A DNA stretch of 64,000 nt from Streptomyces coeruleorubidus (lineage in GTDB: Bacteria; Actinomycetota; Actinomycetes; Streptomycetales; Streptomycetaceae), in the NCBI RefSeq assembly GCF_028885415.1, contig NZ_CP118527.1:8990001-9054000 (forward strand), given 5' to 3'. A program made the position numbers and the translations under genes. This document shows, piece after piece, positions 1 to 8,425 of this stretch (position 1 is its first letter; the number at the start of each line of letters is the position of its first letter). The notes beneath the pieces are model-generated. The model had not been told where the DNA came from, searched no databases, and worked only from the letters and a program-made list of their open reading frames with translations.

Positions 1-1
1 G

Positions 2-376
2 GGTGTCCTGGTGCTCGACTGTGCCGAGCCCGAGAAGCTCGCCGTGTTCTACAAGGAGCTGCTGGACGGGGAGGAGGCGGACGCGACCGCCAACCGGGTG
101 GAGATCAAGGGCGCCGACGGCTTCCGCATCGCCCTGCGACGGGACGTCAACGCGACCCCGCCCAGCTGGCCCCGCCCCGAGAACTCCCTCCAGGCGCACC
201 TGGAGTTCGTGGTGGACGACCTCGACGCGGTGGAACGCCGGGTCGTCGCCCTCGGAGGCCGGCCCCTGGAGGCCAAGGAGGCCTCGGGCCCCCTGGAGGA
301 GCGCGGCTACGCCGACCCGGCAGGCCACTCCTTCATTCTGCGGCGCACCCCGCCGACCGCACCCAAGCAGGGCTGA
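2..376 (+). CDS. VOC/glyoxalase-like domain protein (5' truncated)
   Basis: The reading frame is open from the window edge (GVLVLDCAEPEKLAVFYKEL), so the true start lies upstream; the in-frame GTG at 11 is probably internal. The visible 124 residues fit a vicinal-oxygen-chelate fold. An opening strand with a D/E-x-P-x-x-x-x-x-FY helix is typical of glyoxalase/bleomycin-resistance-like proteins, followed by HLEFVVDDLDAVERRVVALGG and a final YADPAGHSFIL strand. The substrate is unknown; most Streptomyces proteins of this kind are uncharacterised. The gene converges on the DUF4235 gene and ends 117 bases before a strong hairpin. Family call is confident, function is not. Confidence 0.8.
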   Translation, partial: GVLVLDCAEPEKLAVFYKELLDGEEADATANRVEIKGADGFRIALRRDVNATPPSWPRPENSLQAHLEFVVDDLDAVERRVVALGGRPLEAKEASGPLEERGYADPAGHSFILRRTPPTAPKQG

Positions 377-493
377 CCCGGCCGGGGGTCGGCGGTCCCC
401 GGCTCGGCGGGCGGCCACGGCGATGGACGCCGGCGGCGCGGCGGGGTCGTGCCCGGCGGCGCGCCGCAGCCAGGGCCCGGCTGAGGACACAGG

Positions 494-527
494 CCGGCCT
501 CGCCCGGCCGGGGCCGGGCGAGGCCGG
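494..527. terminator. Bidirectional hairpin terminator
   Basis: Perfect 16-bp inverted repeat (CCGGCCTCGCCCGGCC and its complement) with a 2-base centre, between the convergent VOC and DUF4235 genes. No U-tract, as is usual for actinomycete terminators. Confidence 0.8.
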
Positions 528-536
528 GGCGCGCTG

Positions 537-833
537 TCAGTCGCGGCCGCCCTTCTCCCCGGCCGGCCACGTGCCGGTGGAACGCTCGATGGCCTTGGCG
601 CCCGCGCGGTCCACCGCGCTGCGCACCACGGCGAAGATGGCGCCCTGGACGGCGGCGGCCAGCAGGATCTCCCCCCAGCCGCGGTCCTTGTCCAGCGCGT
701 CGGGCGCGTCCTCCTCGTTCCGGATCGCCATCCATGTCTTGCGGAAGGCCAGCCCGGCCAGCCAGCCGCTCGACCAGCCCAGCACGAACCCGAGGGGCTG
801 GTAGGCGAAGGGAAGCTTCTTCTTCTTGGCCAC
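537..833 (-). CDS. DUF4235 family membrane protein
   Basis: A 98-residue protein beginning VAKKKKLPFAYQPLGFVLGW. The GTG start at 833 is chosen because an AAGGAG sequence lies just upstream and the residues further upstream look non-coding. Two hydrophobic segments (about residues 10-30 and 55-75, the latter ILLAAAVQGAIFAVVRSAVD) and the short actinobacterial length match DUF4235, small two-helix membrane proteins of unknown function. The C-terminus is charged (EKGGRD). Transcribed alone, away from the neighbouring GST gene's stop. Confidence 0.8.
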   Translation of the reverse strand: MAKKKKLPFAYQPLGFVLGWSSGWLAGLAFRKTWMAIRNEEDAPDALDKDRGWGEILLAAAVQGAIFAVVRSAVDRAGAKAIERSTGTWPAGEKGGRD

Positions 834-873
834 GTGAATCTCCTTGCTCGGTGAGGGTGGGTGGAAGTGGTGG

Positions 874-1899
874 TCAGGGTGTGCCCGCGGCCGGGACCCG
901 CTCCTCGGCGCGGACCGGCCCGGGCGGCGTGCCGTCACCGAACGGCCGGCCGCCCAGTTCCTCGCGGTGGTGCGGGGTCAGCCAGCCGGACAGGTCCGGG
1001 CCCAGCGGCACGACGCGGGTCGGGTTGATGCCCGTGTGCACCTGGTAGTAGTGGCGCTTGATGTGGTCGAAGTCGACGGTGTCGCCGAAGCCGGGCGTCT
1101 GGTAGAGGTCCCGGACGTAGCCCCACAGCACCCGGTTCTCCGTCAGCTTCCAGCGGTTGCACTTGAAGTGGCCGTGGTAGACCGCGTCGAAGCGGACCAG
1201 CGTGGTGAACAGCCGGATGTCCGCCTCGGTGATGGTGTCGCCGACGAGGTACCGCTGCCGCTCCAGCCGCCCGGCGAGCAGCTCCAGCCGCCGGAACACG
1301 CCCGCGCAGGCGGTCTCGTACTCCTGCTGCTCGGTGGCGAAACCCGCCCGGTACACGCCGTTGTTGACGTCCTCGTAGACGTCCGCCATCACCTCGTCGA
1401 TCTCGTCGCGCAGCTTCTGCGGGTACAGGTCGGGCGCGCCCTCCCGATGCAGGGCCGTCCATTCGGTCGCGAGGTCGAGCGTCAGCTGCTGGTAGTCGTT
1501 GGTGACCAGCTTCCCGCTGGGCACGTCCACGACGGCCGGCACGCTGACACCGCCGGGGTAGTCGGTCTCCCGCCGGTCGTAGGCCTCACTCAGACAGCGG
1601 ATGCCGAGGACCGGGTCGCGGTCGTCCTCGTCCAGCGTGAAGCGCCAGCTGCGGTCGTCCTGGATCGGGTCGGCGACGGCCAGGGACAGCGCGTCCTCCA
1701 GGCCGAGCAGCCGCCGGGAGACCAGCGACCGGCTCGCCCACGGGCAGGCTCGGCTGACGACCAGACGGTAGCGGCCGGCCTCCACCGGCCAGCCGTCCCG
1801 GCCGTCGGCGGTGATCCGGTCCGTGAAATGCGCCTTGGACCGCTTGAACGCCCTCCTCCCGTAGGCGCTGTTGCCGTCGTCGCCGTCGTCGCGGCTCAT
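874..1899 (-). CDS. Glutathionyl-hydroquinone-reductase-like GST (ECM4/YqjG type)
   Basis: A 341-residue glutathione-S-transferase superfamily protein. The N-terminal thioredoxin-like domain carries RACPWASR with the redox Cys at residue 52, matching the CPWA catalytic motif of glutathionyl-hydroquinone reductases. PAVVDVPSGKLVTND precedes the all-helical C-terminal domain. The family reduces S-conjugated hydroquinones; actinomycetes lack glutathione, so the thiol here is presumably mycothiol (inference). The ATG at 1899 is preceded by AAGGAGGTC, a near-ideal ribosome-binding site. Divergent from the CDF exporter gene, with a GAACGCGTTC palindrome (1955-1964) in the shared upstream region. 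Confidence 0.85.
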   Translation of the reverse strand: MSRDDGDDGNSAYGRRAFKRSKAHFTDRITADGRDGWPVEAGRYRLVVSRACPWASRSLVSRRLLGLEDALSLAVADPIQDDRSWRFTLDEDDRDPVLGIRCLSEAYDRRETDYPGGVSVPAVVDVPSGKLVTNDYQQLTLDLATEWTALHREGAPDLYPQKLRDEIDEVMADVYEDVNNGVYRAGFATEQQEYETACAGVFRRLELLAGRLERQRYLVGDTITEADIRLFTTLVRFDAVYHGHFKCNRWKLTENRVLWGYVRDLYQTPGFGDTVDFDHIKRHYYQVHTGINPTRVVPLGPDLSGWLTPHHREELGGRPFGDGTPPGPVRAEERVPAAGTP

Positions 1900-2020
1900 G
1901 GGGATGACCTCCTTCGGCGTACGTGTGGCCTGCTTGTCGTGCGTGTGCCCTGGTGAACGCGTTCCCCTTTTTCCGCCGACGGCACGGTGTGAGCACCGCC
2001 GACCGGGGCAATCGGCGTGG

Positions 2021-2980
2021 GTGAGTGAAGAAGGATCTGATCGGAGGACACGCGTCACCGTGCTGGTGGCGCTCGCTGCCAATCTCGTGATCGCGGCGGC
2101 CAAGGCGGTCGGCGGCCTGGCCGCGGGATCACCGGCGCTGCTGTCGGAGGCGGCCCACTCGGTGGCCGACAGCCTGAACGAGGTGTTCTTACTGGCGGCG
2201 CTGCGCCGCAGCCGCCGCCCCGCCGACCGGCGTCACCCCTTCGGCTACGGCAAGGAGCGGTTCTTCTGGTCGCTCCTCGCGGCCGTCGGGATCTTCGTCA
2301 TGGGCGGGTGCTTCTCCTTCTTCCAGGGCTTCGAGGCCCTGGCGAGCGGAGGGGAGGAGAAACTCGGCGGCTATGTCGCCGGCCTGATCGTGCTCGGTAT
2401 CGCCCTCCTCGCGGAGGGCGCCTCTCTGCTGCGCGCGCTGTACCAGGTGCGCCGGCAGGGCGGCACGGGCGCCGGGCTGCGCGACCCCGCCCTGCGCACG
2501 GTCGTCGCCGAGGACGGCACCGCGGTGCTCGGCGTCACGCTGGCCATCGCCGGTATGGCGCTGCACATGGTCACGGGCCAGGTGGTGTGGGAGGCGTCCG
2601 CCTCCCTGTCGATCGGCGCGCTGCTGGTCTACGTCGCCTACCGGCTGGGCCGTGACGCCCGCGACCAGCTGATCGGCGAGGCGGCCGACCGGGAGGCGAG
2701 CGGGCGGATCCGGGAGCTGCTGTGGGCACAGCCCGAGATCGACAGCGTGGAGGCGCTCTTCACCATGAAGACGGGCCTCGACTCGGCCCTCGTGGCCGCC
2801 CGCGTGGATCTCGTGCCCGGCCTGGACAGCGAGCGCGTCGAGGACGTCGCCGTCCGCATCAAGCGCTCCATCGCCCGAACGGTCCCCGAGGCCGACCAGA
2901 TCTTCCTCGACGTCACCGACCGTCGTGCGCAGGAGGCAGCAGAAAGCCCCGCCGCGACGGGGGAACGCGGCGGGGCCTGA
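2021..2980 (+). CDS. Cation diffusion facilitator (CDF) family metal exporter
   Basis: A 319-residue protein with about six membrane segments and a cytoplasmic C-terminal domain. Helix 2 contains SEAAHSVADSLNE (HxxxD-type metal site) and helix 5 contains EDGTAVLGV, the acidic variant seen in the ZnT9-like CDF branch. Such proteins export Zn, Fe or Mn by proton antiport. The GTG at 2021 is the first plausible start but has a weak ribosome-binding site, so the start is uncertain by a few codons. Codon 57 (2189-2191) is TTA, so translation should depend on the bldA tRNA. The last codons form a hairpin that probably ends transcription. Confidence 0.85.
   Translation: MSEEGSDRRTRVTVLVALAANLVIAAAKAVGGLAAGSPALLSEAAHSVADSLNEVFLLAALRRSRRPADRRHPFGYGKERFFWSLLAAVGIFVMGGCFSFFQGFEALASGGEEKLGGYVAGLIVLGIALLAEGASLLRALYQVRRQGGTGAGLRDPALRTVVAEDGTAVLGVTLAIAGMALHMVTGQVVWEASASLSIGALLVYVAYRLGRDARDQLIGEAADREASGRIRELLWAQPEIDSVEALFTMKTGLDSALVAARVDLVPGLDSERVEDVAVRIKRSIARTVPEADQIFLDVTDRRAQEAAESPAATGERGGA
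2946..2976 (+). terminator. Hairpin within the last codons of the CDF gene
   Basis: Perfect 11-bp arms GCCCCGCCGCG / CGCGGCGGGGC separated by 9 bases, ending just before the stop codon. Its position suggests an intrinsic terminator embedded in coding sequence. Confidence 0.6.
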
Positions 2981-3085
2981 CCCACGCGTGCCCCGTCGCC
3001 GACGCTTCATGCAGCGCCCCGGAGAAATTTTTCGCCGACCATCCCGGACAGGGGGTCGGCTTGGCTTCTCCGGCCCGCCCCGGGA

Positions 3086-3191
3086 GGTCGTCGTTCCGGG
3101 GCGGGTCCAGGTGATCGTCGTTTCCGGCGGGCCCATGCGGTCGTCGTTCCGGGCGGGCCCGGGTGGTCGTCGTTCCGGACGGGTCCCGAGG
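3086..3191. repeat. Four tandem imperfect 26-27-bp repeats
   Basis: Units begin at 3086, 3113, 3139 and 3165. Each opens with G(G/A)TCGTCGTTCCGG (the second unit has one extra T) followed by a CGGG-rich tail. They fill much of the 383-base gene-free stretch 2981-3363 between convergent genes. No gene is visible in the rest of that stretch. Confidence 0.7.
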
Positions 3192-3363
3192 GAGGGACGA
3201 GGGGGCGCGCCCGACGTCCCGGGCGTCGGCGGACGGGTGGTGGCCGCTTCACTCCTGCGGCCGGAGGCATGGCACCTGGGCGGCGGACCGCTGCCGGCCC
3301 GCCCGAAGGGCTTACCCGCACCCGGCCGGAATCAGCCCGAGGCGCGCCCGAAGCCCCGGGGAC

Positions 3364-3813
3364 TCACCCGCCGTCAGCCGGCTCCAGCACGAACACCGGT
3401 ATCTCCCGGTCCGTATTCCTCTGGTAGTCGGCGTACGCCGGATACGCCGCGACGGCGCGTTCCCACCACTCGGCCTTCTCCTGGCCCGTGACCTCACGGG
3501 CGATCATGTCCTGCTTCACCGGACCGTCCTGGAGCTCCACGTGCGGATCGGCCTTGATGTTGAAGTACCAGACCGGGTGCTTGGGTGAGCCACCGAGGGA
3601 GGCGACCGCGGCGTAACGCCCCTCGTGCTCCACCCGCATCACCGGTGTCTTGCGCAGCTTGCCGCTCCTGGCACCGCGTGAGGTCAGGACGACCACCGGC
3701 ATCTTCGAGCCCTGGAGGGTCGTCCCCTCCGTGCCGCCGGAGCTCTCGTACAGTTCCACCTGCTTGCGCACCCACTGCGTCGGGCTGGGCTCGTACTCGC
3801 CCTCGAGAGGCAT
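3364..3813 (-). CDS. Deazaflavin (F420)-dependent nitroreductase-family oxidoreductase
   Basis: A 149-residue protein of the Ddn/FDOR split-barrel family. Diagnostic segments are the N-terminal amphipathic [37 protein letters not shown] (cofactor phosphate binding), and [19 protein letters not shown], which is nearly invariant in the family. These enzymes use F420H2 to reduce quinones, nitroimidazoles or other xenobiotics. The ATG at 3813 begins [14 protein letters not shown], typical for Streptomyces members; residues upstream are not conserved-looking. It lies downstream of the LysE gene on the same strand (105-base gap), so co-transcription is possible but unproven. Confidence 0.88.
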   Translation of the reverse strand: MPLEGEYEPSPTQWVRKQVELYESSGGTEGTTLQGSKMPVVVLTSRGARSGKLRKTPVMRVEHEGRYAAVASLGGSPKHPVWYFNIKADPHVELQDGPVKQDMIAREVTGQEKAEWWERAVAAYPAYADYQRNTDREIPVFVLEPADGG

Positions 3814-3918
3814 GGCATCCGTCCCATCGTCGCGTCTCGGCTGACCGGTTCCCGACTTCAACACCGGTACGCCCGCGAATCATCCGCACCACGACACATC
3901 CCGGCCGGGTCGCGCACC

Positions 3919-4551
3919 TCACCCCGGTGCCACCGCCATCCGCACGGCCAGGACCGTCATGACCCCGCTCGCCACCAGCGCCGTCGCCAGCCGGCCCCGG
4001 TGGCCGGTCAGCGCCCGCCCCAGCAGGGCTCCGCTCCCGGCGAGCAGCACCTGCCAGCTCGCGGAGGCCGCGAAGGCGGCGAGCACGAAGACGCCCTGCT
4101 CCAGTGGGCCGGCCGGGCCCGTCGCCTGCGAGCCCAGCACGAGCGCCGCGAAGTAGATCACGGTGGTGGGGTTGAGCAGGGTGATACCGAGCAGCCCCAG
4201 GTAGGCCCGGGCGGGCCCCGGGGGAGCGGGGGCCGTCCGCGTGGTGAGCCGGTGGCCGCGGTACTCGCGCACGGCGGTGACCGCGCCCCACGCCGCCAGC
4301 GCGAACAGCACCAGGACACACACCCACCGCAGCGGCCCGAGCACCGGCCGCAGCGCGCCGGCCAGGGCCGTGCCCCCGAGCGTGGCCGCGAGGGCGTACA
4401 GCCCGTCGGCGGTGGCGACGCCGAGCGCGGCGCAGACACCGGTGCGCAGGGACGTGCGGGCGGTGAGCGAGACGAGGTACGTCCCGACCGCGCCGACGGG
4501 GATCGCGATGCCGTACCCGGCGAGCAGCCCCGCGACGAGCGCGGCCGTCAT
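3919..4551 (-). CDS. LysE/RhtB family amino-acid exporter
   Basis: A 210-residue integral membrane protein with six hydrophobic segments. The start ATG at 4551 gives MTAALVAGLLAGYGIAIPVG, whose IPVGAVGTYL matches the LysE family's GPxxxxx first-helix signature. ITLLNPTTVIYFAAL is the conserved LNPK/T segment. The family exports amino acids or related small molecules; substrate not deducible. Divergent from the P450 gene; the 345-base intergenic region holds a hairpin (4587-4631) and a palindrome (4837-4855). Confidence 0.85.
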   Translation of the reverse strand: MTAALVAGLLAGYGIAIPVGAVGTYLVSLTARTSLRTGVCAALGVATADGLYALAATLGGTALAGALRPVLGPLRWVCVLVLFALAAWGAVTAVREYRGHRLTTRTAPAPPGPARAYLGLLGITLLNPTTVIYFAALVLGSQATGPAGPLEQGVFVLAAFAASASWQVLLAGSGALLGRALTGHRGRLATALVASGVMTVLAVRMAVAPG

Positions 4552-4586
4552 GACCGCGGCGGCGTCGGCCCTCCACAGCGGCCGGA

Positions 4587-4631
4587 CCGCCGCTGTCGGC
4601 GCGCGGCAGGAGCGACGGCGGACAGCGGCGG
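4587..4631. other. Long-loop inverted repeat upstream of the LysE gene
   Basis: Perfect 11-bp arms CCGCCGCTGTC and GACAGCGGCGG flank a 23-base loop, 36 bases upstream of the LysE-type gene start. It could be a leader stem or operator. The remainder of 4552-4896 holds no convincing gene. Confidence 0.35.
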
Positions 4632-4836
4632 AAGGACGGCGAACGTAGGCATGGCTGGATCCTGGGCCATGTCCCCTCCCACCGACAACCGGTTTTCGAA
4701 CCAGCGTCGGCGCACCTCCGCTTCCGCGCCCAGCTCTCCCAACCCGGCCTCCGACGCCCGGCGTTCGAACAGGAAGACGGCATTCCTCGGCCAAGTTGCC
4801 GCCGCCACCGATCTGGCCGAACTTCGCGTCGCCTCA

Positions 4837-4855
4837 TAGATGCCCGAGGCATCTA
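4837..4855. promoter_or_regulatory. Perfect 19-bp palindrome, putative P450 operator
   Basis: TAGATGCCCGAGGCATCTA: 8-bp arms around CGA, 42 bases before the P450 start and so within the likely promoter region. Size and symmetry suit a dimeric MarR- or TetR-type repressor; the identity of the regulator is unknown. Confidence 0.6.
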
Positions 4856-4896
4856 ATGAAGATCGGCACGACGCACACTTCGTCTGCGAGGTCTCC

Positions 4897-6093
4897 ATGA
4901 CGGAAACGACCGCACCCGTCGCCTACCCCCAGAGCCGGACCTGCCCCTATCAGCCGCCCGCCGCCTACGACCCGCTGCGGGGCGAGCGCCCCCTGACCCG
5001 TATCACCCTCTTCGACGGCCGTGAGGCGTGGCTGGTCAGCGGGCACGCGACCGCACGCGCGCTGCTTGCCGACCCGCGCCTGTCGTCCGACCGCAGCCGT
5101 CCCGGCTTCCCCTTCCCGACGCGGCGATTCGCCGGGATCAAGAACCGCAGGACGGCCCTCCTCGGCGTCGACGACCCCGAGCACCGCACCCAGCGGCGGA
5201 TGGTGGTCGGCGACTTCACCCTCAAGCGGGCCGTCGAACTCCGGCCACGGATCCAGCAGATCGTGGACGAACGGCTCGACGCGATGATCGCCCAGGGCCC
5301 GACCGCGGACCTGGTGAGCGCCTTCGCGCTGCCCGTGCCGTCCATGGTGATCTGCGCCCTGCTCGGCGTCCCGTACGCCGACCACGACTTCTTCGAGTCC
5401 CAGTCACGACGGCTGCTGCGCGGCCCGGAGACCGCCGACGTGGAGGACGCGCGCGACCGGCTGGAGTCGTACTTCGGCGAGTTGATCGACCGCAAGCAGC
5501 ACGACCCCGGCACCGGCCTGCTGGACGACCTGGTCCACCGGCAGTTGCGCGACGGCGCGCTCGACCGCGAGGGTCTGATCGCCCTGGCGCTCATCCTGCT
5601 GGTCGCCGGCCACGAGACGACCGCCAACATGATCTCGCTCGGCACCTACACCCTGCTCCAGCACCCCGAGCGGCTCGCCGAGTTGCGCGCCGACCCGGGG
5701 CTGCTGCCGGCCGCGGTCGAGGAACTGATGCGGATGCTGTCGATCGCCGACGGCCTGCTGCGCCTGGCCGTCGAGGACATCGAGGTGGCCGGGACGACGA
5801 TCCGCAAGGGTGACGGCGTGGTCTTCGCGACCTCCGTCATCAACCGCGACGAGACGGTCTACCCCGACCCGGACACGCTCGACTGGAGCCGCCCCGCCCG
5901 GCACCACGTCGCCTTCGGCTTCGGCATCCACCAGTGCCTCGGCCAGAACCTCGCCCGCGCCGAACTGGAGATCGCCCTGCACACCCTCTTCGACCGGCTG
6001 CCCACCCTGCGCCTGGCCGCTCCCGCCGAGGAGATCCCCTTCAAACCGGGCGACACGATCCAGGGGATGCTGGAACTCCCCGTGACCTGGTAA
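4897..6093 (+). CDS. Cytochrome P450, CYP105-like
   Basis: A 398-residue bacterial class I P450. [15 protein letters not shown] (about residues 232-246) is the oxygen-activation I-helix motif, EELMR the ExxR K-helix, and [19 protein letters not shown] the haem loop with the axial Cys at residue 347. The sequence style, especially [12 protein letters not shown], is that of CYP105, which hydroxylates macrolides, vitamin D and xenobiotics in Streptomyces. The ATG at 4897 has a GAGG ribosome-binding site. A 3Fe-4S ferredoxin gene follows after 12 bases, forming the usual P450-ferredoxin pair; no ferredoxin reductase is nearby. A perfect palindrome upstream suggests inducible repression. Confidence 0.93.
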   Translation: MTETTAPVAYPQSRTCPYQPPAAYDPLRGERPLTRITLFDGREAWLVSGHATARALLADPRLSSDRSRPGFPFPTRRFAGIKNRRTALLGVDDPEHRTQRRMVVGDFTLKRAVELRPRIQQIVDERLDAMIAQGPTADLVSAFALPVPSMVICALLGVPYADHDFFESQSRRLLRGPETADVEDARDRLESYFGELIDRKQHDPGTGLLDDLVHRQLRDGALDREGLIALALILLVAGHETTANMISLGTYTLLQHPERLAELRADPGLLPAAVEELMRMLSIADGLLRLAVEDIEVAGTTIRKGDGVVFATSVINRDETVYPDPDTLDWSRPARHHVAFGFGIHQCLGQNLARAELEIALHTLFDRLPTLRLAAPAEEIPFKPGDTIQGMLELPVTW

Positions 6094-6105
6094 GAAGCTT
6101 CCGTC

Positions 6106-6306
6106 ATGCACATCGACATCGACAAGGACGTCTGCATCGGTGCGGGCCAGTGCGCCCTGACCGCCCCGGACGTGTTCACCCAGGACGACGACGGCTACAG
6201 CGCCCTGCTGCCCGGTCAGGAGGACGGCGGCGGCAGCCCGCTGGTGAGGGAGGCGGCCCGGGCCTGCCCGGTGAGCGCCATCACCGTCTCCGAGACGGTG
6301 GGCTGA
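6106..6306 (+). CDS. 3Fe-4S ferredoxin, P450 redox partner
   Basis: A 66-residue ferredoxin. Cluster ligands are Cys10 and Cys16 (CIGAGQC) and Cys54 (ACPVSAI). The second position of the classical motif is alanine, so three cysteines remain, as in the SuaB/SoyB-type [3Fe-4S] ferredoxins that feed electrons to CYP105 enzymes. The start ATG is 12 bases after the P450 stop, implying co-transcription. The gene converges on the TetR gene with only 7 bases between stops. Confidence 0.93.
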   Translation: MHIDIDKDVCIGAGQCALTAPDVFTQDDDGYSALLPGQEDGGGSPLVREAARACPVSAITVSETVG

Positions 6307-6313
6307 CACCGGA

Positions 6314-6865
6314 TCACGCGATCTCCAGGAGCAGCCGGGCCGCCTCGCGCGCCTCGGCCGCGGGCTCGGCGCTCCTGGTGACACCTGCCGTGACCATGGC
6401 ACCCTCGGCGAGCAGGAACAGCTGCCCGGCCAGCGCGCCGGGCAGCCCCGCCGCGTCGACGAGTGAGCCGAGGTAGTCCCGGAAGGCCTGCTTGTGCGCG
6501 CGCACCTGGCCGGCCACGCGCGCGGACGTCGCGCCCAGTTCCCCGTACGCGTTGATCCACGCACAGCCCCGGAACCCCGGCTCGCCGAACCACCGGCCCA
6601 GCCAGTCGAACACGGCCAGGATCCGCTCCCGCGGCTCCCCGTACTGCTCGACGTACTCGGCCAGTCGCCCCCGCCAGCGCGCGTCACGCCGCTCCAGGTA
6701 CGCCTCCACCAGCTGCTCCTTCGCCGGGAACAGCTGATAGAGCCGCTTGAGCGAGACCCCGGACGTGCCGCGGACGTCGTCCATGCCGACGGACTGCACG
6801 CCCCGCCCGTAGAACAGCTCCTCGGCGGCGTCCAGCGCCCGCTCCCGGGCCACTGCGCTGTCCAT
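6314..6865 (-). CDS. TetR family transcriptional repressor
   Basis: A 183-residue regulator. The N-terminal helix-turn-helix (about residues 8-45) reads [19 protein letters not shown]...[18 protein letters not shown], with the typical YxxF-xxKExL end of the TetR DNA-binding domain. The C-terminal helices ([20 protein letters not shown]) match TetR proteins near detoxification genes. It is divergent from the DUF1348 gene, and two mirror-image 16-bp palindromes lie in the 94-base intergenic region, so autorepression and repression of that gene are likely. Whether it also controls the adjacent P450 pair is open. Confidence 0.9.
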   Translation of the reverse strand: MDSAVARERALDAAEELFYGRGVQSVGMDDVRGTSGVSLKRLYQLFPAKEQLVEAYLERRDARWRGRLAEYVEQYGEPRERILAVFDWLGRWFGEPGFRGCAWINAYGELGATSARVAGQVRAHKQAFRDYLGSLVDAAGLPGALAGQLFLLAEGAMVTAGVTRSAEPAAEAREAARLLLEIA

Positions 6866-6885
6866 GTACGACCACTCCTTGACGC

Positions 6886-6937
6886 GAGAACGAGCGTTCT
6901 CCTACGGTAGCAGCCGCTGCGGAGAACGCTCGTTCTC
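6886..6937. promoter_or_regulatory. Two TetR operators
   Basis: Site 1, 6886-6901, GAGAACGAGCGTTCTC; site 2, 6922-6937, GAGAACGCTCGTTCTC. Both have 7-bp arms GAGAACG/CGTTCTC, differ only in the central two bases and are exact reverse complements. Centres are 36 bp apart. A TACGGT sequence at 6904-6909 between them could be a -10 element. Confidence 0.85.
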
Positions 6938-6959
6938 CACTGTCGATCAGGGAGGACCC

Positions 6960-7418
6960 ATGACCGACCGCCCGCCGCTGCCGCCCTTCACCCGGGACAC
7001 CGCCGCACAGAAGGTCCAGGCCGCCGAGGACGCCTGGAACACCCGCGAGCCGCACAAGGTCGCCCTCGCCTACTCGGAGGACTCCGTCTGGCGCAACCGC
7101 GACACCTTCGTCACCGGCCGCGCCGAGATCGCCGAGTTCCTGACCCGGAAGTGGGAGCGCGAGCAGGAGTACGCGCTGCGCAAGGACCTGTGGGCCTTCG
7201 ACGGCAACCGCATCGCCGTCCGCTTCCAGTACGAGTGCCGGGACACCGAAGGCCGGTGGTGGCGTTCCTACGGCAACGAGCTGTGGGAGTTCGACGAGCA
7301 CGGCCTGATGACCCGCCGCGAGGCGAGCATCAACGACGTACCGATCGAGGACCGGGAGCGCCGCATCTTCGGCCCTCGGCCGGACTCGGAGTGGGGAGCC
7401 ACGTTCCCCGTCCGGTGA
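6960..7418 (+). CDS. DUF1348 / NTF2-like (SnoaL-fold) protein
   Basis: A 152-residue protein starting [20 protein letters not shown] with a GGGAGGA ribosome-binding site. Conserved features are [41 protein letters not shown], the VRFQYECRD strand and EASINDVPI near the end, all typical of DUF1348, a cone-fold family related to NTF2/SnoaL. No catalytic function is established for these proteins. It is the target most directly predicted for the divergent TetR repressor. A flavoprotein gene follows after 28 bases with its own promoter-like -10 box. Confidence 0.85.
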   Translation: MTDRPPLPPFTRDTAAQKVQAAEDAWNTREPHKVALAYSEDSVWRNRDTFVTGRAEIAEFLTRKWEREQEYALRKDLWAFDGNRIAVRFQYECRDTEGRWWRSYGNELWEFDEHGLMTRREASINDVPIEDRERRIFGPRPDSEWGATFPVR

Positions 7419-7433
7419 ACCCCGCGGAGTCAC

Positions 7434-7439
7434 TAGGGT
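7434..7439 (+). promoter_or_regulatory. -10 box of a probable leaderless transcript
   Basis: TAGGGT lies 7 bases before the ATG at 7447, with no Shine-Dalgarno sequence in between. This is the usual layout of leaderless actinomycete mRNAs. Confidence 0.5.
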
Positions 7440-7446
7440 TTCCGGG

Positions 7447-7983
7447 ATGACGGAACAGTCCGCCCGGAAGCCCTTCCTCTACGTCGTCGTCTGCGCCGCC
7501 GGCATCGCCGCGGACGTCAGCAAACTGATCACCGCCGCGCAGGAGCGCGACTGGGAGGTCGGTGTCATCGCGACGCCCGTCGCCATGAACGGCTTCTTCG
7601 ACACCGCGGCCGTCGAGGCACAGACGGGCCGCCCGATCCGGTCCGCCTGGCGCACCCCGGGCGAGCCGCGCCCGTTCCCGGCGCCCGACGCCGTCGTCGT
7701 CGCGCCCGCCACCTTCAACACCGTCAACAAGTGGGCGGCCGGCATCGCCGACACCCTCGCCCTGGGCACCCTGTGCGAGGTCGCCGGGCTCGATGTGCCG
7801 ATCGCCGTCCTGCCGTGCGTGGCCGACGCGCTGGCCTCCCACCCCGCCTACCGGGACAGTCTCCAACGGCTGCGGGGGATGGGCGTACGGTTCGGGCAGC
7901 CGTACACCGGAGAACCGGACCAGGACGGTGGGAGGCCGGAGTTCGGCTGGGAACGGGCGCTGGACCTGGTCGAACGCGGCTGA
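7447..7983 (+). CDS. Flavoprotein (PPC decarboxylase-like fold)
   Basis: A 178-residue HFCD-type flavoprotein. The N-terminal VVVCAAGIAADVSKLITAA is the FMN-binding first strand and loop. APDAVVVAPATFNTVNKWAAGIADTL carries the PA-x-x-N-T-x-x-K motif of phosphopantothenoylcysteine decarboxylase and EpiD-like enzymes. It is much shorter than bifunctional CoaBC and lacks the synthetase half, so it is not the CoA-pathway enzyme. It may be a stand-alone oxidative decarboxylase or reductase; the substrate is unknown. Probably translated from a leaderless message. Confidence 0.82.
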   Translation: MTEQSARKPFLYVVVCAAGIAADVSKLITAAQERDWEVGVIATPVAMNGFFDTAAVEAQTGRPIRSAWRTPGEPRPFPAPDAVVVAPATFNTVNKWAAGIADTLALGTLCEVAGLDVPIAVLPCVADALASHPAYRDSLQRLRGMGVRFGQPYTGEPDQDGGRPEFGWERALDLVERG

Positions 7984-8425
7984 CGGTCAGGAGCAGCCGA
8001 CCGTGGGCCCCTCCACCATGCCGCCGGTGCACGAACCGCGCACTGCCGTCGCCCTGTTCGCTGTCGCGGTACACCCGGTACGTCAGCGTCGTCGTGGTGC
8101 CGGGCGTAGGGTGCGCCGGTCGCTGACGGCGGCCCGCTGACCTTCCGTGCCGCGCAGGACCCCCGCCGGTGCGCACAGCGTCAGGATCCTGAGTGTCCTG
8201 CGTCGTGCCGCCACGGCGTCCTCCCGTTCGCACCGACCGGCCGGGCACCGGTCACCCGCGCCGAGGACGCGTCGGCGGTCCCGCCGGCCGGCCGCTCCCA
8301 CGCCGGTCGGTCACCTGGGGCAGCAACGATGACGGTCCGTCAGCCGGTGCCGCTCGGCTCGCCTTCGAGTGCACACGAGCACGTACGCTCCGTCTGGAAC
8401 ACTCCCGAAGGCAGGAGCAGCAACG
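7984..8425 (-). other. 442-base gap with a possible decayed small ORF
   Basis: No intact gene. On the minus strand a frame reading TTTLTYRVYRDSEQGDGSAR (about 8020-8100) looks protein-like. Its upstream half (TLRILTLCAPAGVL, possible signal peptide, about 8190-8260) and a short tail (GGMVEGPTVGCS) lie in different frames. This could be a degraded secreted protein of about 80 residues, or coincidence in GC-rich DNA. Confidence 0.2.

Noticed and set aside
3086..3191. CRISPR array
   Set aside because: Repeats are directly adjacent with no unique spacers, only four units, and no cas genes nearby.
4548..4898. 116-codon minus-strand frame upstream of the LysE gene
   Set aside because: Overlaps the P450 start and palindrome, with no family resemblance or ribosome-binding site; treated as intergenic.
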